This document shows, in pieces, positions 61,523 through 64,000 of a stretch of DNA of 64,000 nt. Origin of the DNA: RUG11551 sp045586185. GTDB lineage: Bacteria > Planctomycetota > Planctomycetia > Pirellulales > Thermoguttaceae. Within the stretch, counting starts at the first letter, position 1. Every line of letters starts with the position of its first letter. Below the pieces are notes generated by a model. It searched no databases. It saw nothing but the letters and a program-made list of their open reading frames with translations, and was not told the origin of the DNA. The translations under genes and the position numbers were made by a program. Location of the stretch: the NCBI GenBank assembly GCA_045586185.1, contig JAZMZV010000154.1, positions 57,839 to 121,838 on the forward strand, written 5' to 3'.

Positions 61523-62854
61523 CTACAGCGTCCACGGTTCGCGGCGCGGTCGGTCGAGCATCGCCTGAGCTACGGGGTCGTTGAGGATGTTTTCCGTCTC
61601 CGGGTCGAAATGGATCGGACGGTTGAGAAGCTGGGCGATGCGTCCTAAATGACCGATTGAGCAGACGCGATGGCACCGTTCAATGTTTCGGAACGGGATT
61701 TCTCTCGTGCGAACGCAGTGGAGGAAATCGCCCATGATGCACGGCTCGCCTTCCGCGCCGATCATCGGAGAGTCTATATCGAGGTTCAAATCGGTTGGAC
61801 GATGGAAAACTTCTCCCTTGTAATGCGGAATCGGTATGTCCGGAACCGGGTATTTGCCGTTGACGATGTCTTCTTCGCAGAGCTTGCCGTCTTCTCCGCG
61901 CAGGCAGATTTCACCGCCGCCGCCGTCTCGCAGACCGTTTCGGAATCCGGGAACCGTGCCCCACGTCCCGCAAGTATGCATGACGCAGCCGTTGGCAAAC
62001 CGGTACGTCAAAAGTCCGCTTTCGTCCAGACTGGCGGGAATGATCTCGGTCGGGCCGGTATAGTCCAGCTCCATGGCGAACATCAACCCGCCGAAACAGT
62101 GAGAACCCCAGCCGTTCGTTGAGCCGGTAAAGTCGAACCAGCCGTTCCCGCGACCGCAAGTCAGATACGCGCGATTAAACGGACGCCAAGGCGCCGGACC
62201 GAGCCAGCGGTCCCAGTCCAGTCCCTCGGGAATCGGCTCGGCTTTAAGCGCGCGGTCGGTAAAGTGCGGAAGCCCCGGATTCGCCCAACCCTCGCGAATC
62301 TCGCCTAGATAGCCGGCGCGGGCGATTTTGTGGAATTTGTGATAGTCGTTCCAAACGCGCTGAGAGCCGCCGGAGAAAACGCGACCGGTCTCGATGGCGG
62401 TCTGACGCATAAGCTGACCGTCGCGGACGGTGCACGTTTCGGGCTTCTCGCAGTAAACGTCCTTTCCGTGCCGCATCGCGTCGATCGCCAGCCACGGATG
62501 CCAGTGTTCCGGCGTCCCGATATACACAGCGTCGTACCCGTCGGCATGGGAAATCTCTTCGGAGTACTGAAACTGCTTGCAGTCGGCGGTTCCGTACGCT
62601 TCATCGACCATCTGCTTCGCGCGGGCGGCGTGCTTTTCCATGACGTCGCAAACAGCCGCGATGTGACATTGGGGAAGCATAAGGAACGAAGACGTATCCA
62701 GCCGACCCTGATTCCCCTGACCGATCATTCCCAGAACGATTTTCTCGTTCGGCGAGACGTGCCCGTCCGCTCCCAGTACGCGGGACGCGAGAACCAACGG
62801 CGCGGAAATAGCTGCGGCTTGAAGGAACGCACGGCGATTAATTGAACGTTTCAT
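61523..62854 (-). CDS. Gfo/Idh/MocA oxidoreductase, exported, copy 3
   Basis: 443 residues with signal MKRSINRRAFLQAAAISAPL (twin-arginine type NRRAF), nucleotide-binding VLGMIGQGNQGRLDTSS and the family Glu-Lys-Pro in DVYCEKPETCTVRDG. SHCFGGLMFAMELDYTGPTE belongs to the substrate domain. It is distant from the 50-53 kb pair and nearer the clade with a long C-terminal NRPIHFDPETENIL segment. It is bracketed by inverted repeat clusters and has a consensus promoter with a repeat-filled leader. Confidence 0.93.
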   Translation of the reverse strand: MKRSINRRAFLQAAAISAPLVLASRVLGADGHVSPNEKIVLGMIGQGNQGRLDTSSFLMLPQCHIAAVCDVMEKHAARAKQMVDEAYGTADCKQFQYSEEISHADGYDAVYIGTPEHWHPWLAIDAMRHGKDVYCEKPETCTVRDGQLMRQTAIETGRVFSGGSQRVWNDYHKFHKIARAGYLGEIREGWANPGLPHFTDRALKAEPIPEGLDWDRWLGPAPWRPFNRAYLTCGRGNGWFDFTGSTNGWGSHCFGGLMFAMELDYTGPTEIIPASLDESGLLTYRFANGCVMHTCGTWGTVPGFRNGLRDGGGGEICLRGEDGKLCEEDIVNGKYPVPDIPIPHYKGEVFHRPTDLNLDIDSPMIGAEGEPCIMGDFLHCVRTREIPFRNIERCHRVCSIGHLGRIAQLLNRPIHFDPETENILNDPVAQAMLDRPRREPWTL

Positions 62855-62940
62855 GAATGCGAAAAAAGGACGCTGAGTCCTGAAAAAAGGAGTGTGGAAG
62901 AAGTTAATATACTTGTTCTACTTGAAATTTCCCGAAAAAT

Positions 62941-63119
62941 GAGCTATTAGCTCCTAGTTGCTAGCCGCTAGCTTGGTTATCCCTATTTCTTGCGATAACG
63001 CACGAATCAGGTTTATCAAGCTAATAGCTAGATAGCAGCTAGTGGCTTAACATCGGAAAAACTCAAGTCGTTTCAATATATACTACAAGAATTATAACAG
63101 ATTAAAAAATCGCTGTCAA
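62941..63119 (-). promoter_or_regulatory. Promoter and inverted repeat leader of Gfo/Idh/MocA copy 3
   Basis: Minus-strand TTGACA (63114-63119), a 17-base spacer and TATAAT (63091-63096), a perfect consensus. The leader contains two inverted arms built on TAGCTAT/TAGTTGC/TAGCCGC-type heptamers (62942-62975 and 63019-63048) around a non-repeated centre, followed by the ATG at 62854. Confidence 0.8.
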
Positions 63120-63149
63120 GGAGTTTTGAAGAAAACCTTTCCGAGTCGC

Positions 63150-63590
63150 GAAAAATGAAAGGCGGTAATGGAGCGAAGATTTAGGCGAGCCACGGGTGTT
63201 AACCCGTGGGTGTGAGCGAAGCGAACGTAATTACGCAGTTCGCCGTCAGGCGAACCGAAACGTCGGAAGCGTACAAAACATTCTCCGCAGCCGAAAACCT
63301 TTCCGGATCGCGGCTGTATCAGCCGCCGAAGAAATCTCACGCGGAGACGCGGAGGCGCGGAGGAAGTACGCGAAGTTATTAATTGGTGAACGCTTGCGGC
63401 GGCAGCCTCCAAAAAACTCTTTCGCAGCAAAACCCGCCAGACCCGCTGGATCGCGGCTGTATCAGCCGCCGAAGAAATCTCACGCGAAGTTCGCAAAGTT
63501 TTAAAAAGCGGACGCAACGCGTTCAACTAGAACCGCGTAAGCGGTTCAATTTTAATAGCCGTGAGTTTTAACCCACGGAAAAATGAAAAC
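63150..63590. repeat. Right-hand dispersed repeat cluster
   Basis: 63156-63265 repeats the start of copy A at 33247 (GAAAGGCGGTAATGGAGCGA; CCACGGGTGTTAACCCGTGG; ACGCAGTTCGCCGTCAGGCG). 63308-63345 and 63448-63485 carry GGATCGCGGCTGTATCAGCC in inverted orientation relative to 61050 and 61192. CGCTTGCG lies at 63391. The CCGTGAGTTTTAACCCACGG palindrome lies near 63559. Confidence 0.85.
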
Positions 63591-63618
63591 GTCTAAAAAT
63601 AATATCGAAGGCGTTCAA

Positions 63619-63954
63619 TTAACGTTCGATGGTTTCTGAATCGCGGTCTTTTTGAGCTTGTTCCATCTTGAAAATCTCAGAACAACCAATGTAAAAAAAG
63701 ATAGAAAAGAAAACAAAAGGAATTATTAAAACGAGAAACATTAGTAACCATGCAAGACCTGTTTCGTCAGTAGCCCCCCACCAAAAAAAGCCAACGCAAG
63801 AAATCAGTGATGATAAAAAACTAGAAATGAGAGAGGCTTCACCTAGGGCATGAAAGAAAACATCACGTTTATTTCTATCTTTTTTAATAAAGATTATAAA
63901 GTAAATGAAATAACAAAGCGATAGGAATTCAACTAAAAGAATAACACCCGACAA
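63619..63954 (-). CDS. Small membrane protein, unknown
   Basis: 111 residues with three or four hydrophobic stretches (about 3-22, 41-60, 68-90) and a polar C-terminus ending AQKDRDSETIER. AT-rich codon use differs from neighbouring genes. The frame has only a TTG start at 63954, a TAA stop a few codons before it, and no ribosome site. It could be a laterally acquired gene, a remnant, or start at another non-ATG codon. No family recognised. Confidence 0.45.
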   Translation of the reverse strand: MSGVILLVEFLSLCYFIYFIIFIKKDRNKRDVFFHALGEASLISSFLSSLISCVGFFWWGATDETGLAWLLMFLVLIIPFVFFSIFFYIGCSEIFKMEQAQKDRDSETIER

Positions 63955-64000
63955 ACAAGCAGCAATTTTAGATTAAGTTTCCATGGTTAATGTTGCGGAA

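Overview
The window is most likely chromosomal DNA from a planctomycete, probably a gut- or sediment-type Pirellulales-like lineage. The main evidence is a cysteine-rich YTV-repeat wall protein (14016-16220), three Gfo/Idh/MocA oxidoreductases with twin-arginine signals, a sialate O-acetylesterase, a Tat-exported ceramidase-like hydrolase, a XylR-like AraC regulator, many secreted TPR or low-complexity proteins, and frequent lack of Shine-Dalgarno sequences. No rRNA, tRNA, CRISPR array or transposase gene was recognised.

Layout. 1-10 kb holds housekeeping metabolism: aconitase (cut by the window edge), aspartate carbamoyltransferase, an RlmI-like methyltransferase, class II aldolase, cysteine synthase and a DUF58 protein. 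9-23 kb holds secreted and envelope genes: sialate esterase, small proline/tyrosine-rich exported proteins, the YTV protein, a lipoprotein with a thioredoxin fold and propeller, a LarA-like protein, a XylR-like regulator and a mutarotase-like lipoprotein. 23-31 kb holds the ceramidase-like enzyme, an isocitrate/isopropylmalate dehydrogenase and a giant ResB-CcsA cytochrome c maturation fusion. 31-40 kb holds an HprK-related kinase plus nucleotidyltransferase pair, a type III restriction-modification island and asparagine synthase. 40-50 kb holds a CvpA-like protein, two TPR proteins (one of 1599 aa), GAPDH and a degenerate DnaA-like protein. 50-64 kb holds tandem Gfo/Idh/MocA genes, a lidless Hsp70, an ExbB-ExbD-ExbD operon, an M14 peptidase-like gene, an unknown exported protein, a third Gfo/Idh/MocA gene and a small membrane ORF.

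The most unusual feature is a dense population of short repeats. Several heptanucleotide families (GTTGCGA, GGCAGTA, GGTTAGT/GGTAAGT, GGGAATA/GGGAGTA, and an ATTAGCT-like set) form arrays, often as two inverted arms around a core carrying CGCAAGCG. For cysK, the XylR-like gene, the isocitrate dehydrogenase, the ResB-CcsA fusion, the M14-like gene and the third Gfo/Idh/MocA gene, the array lies between a recognisable sigma70-type promoter and the start codon, so it should be transcribed as leader RNA. Other arrays lie in frame inside DUF58, LarA-like, ResB-CcsA and RlmI-like coding sequences. A second group of longer dispersed palindromic repeats brackets cysK, the restriction-modification island and the third Gfo/Idh/MocA gene.

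Gene function assignments rest on motif recognition by eye. Promoters and terminators are pattern calls. Repeat copies were found by reading, so the lists may be incomplete.
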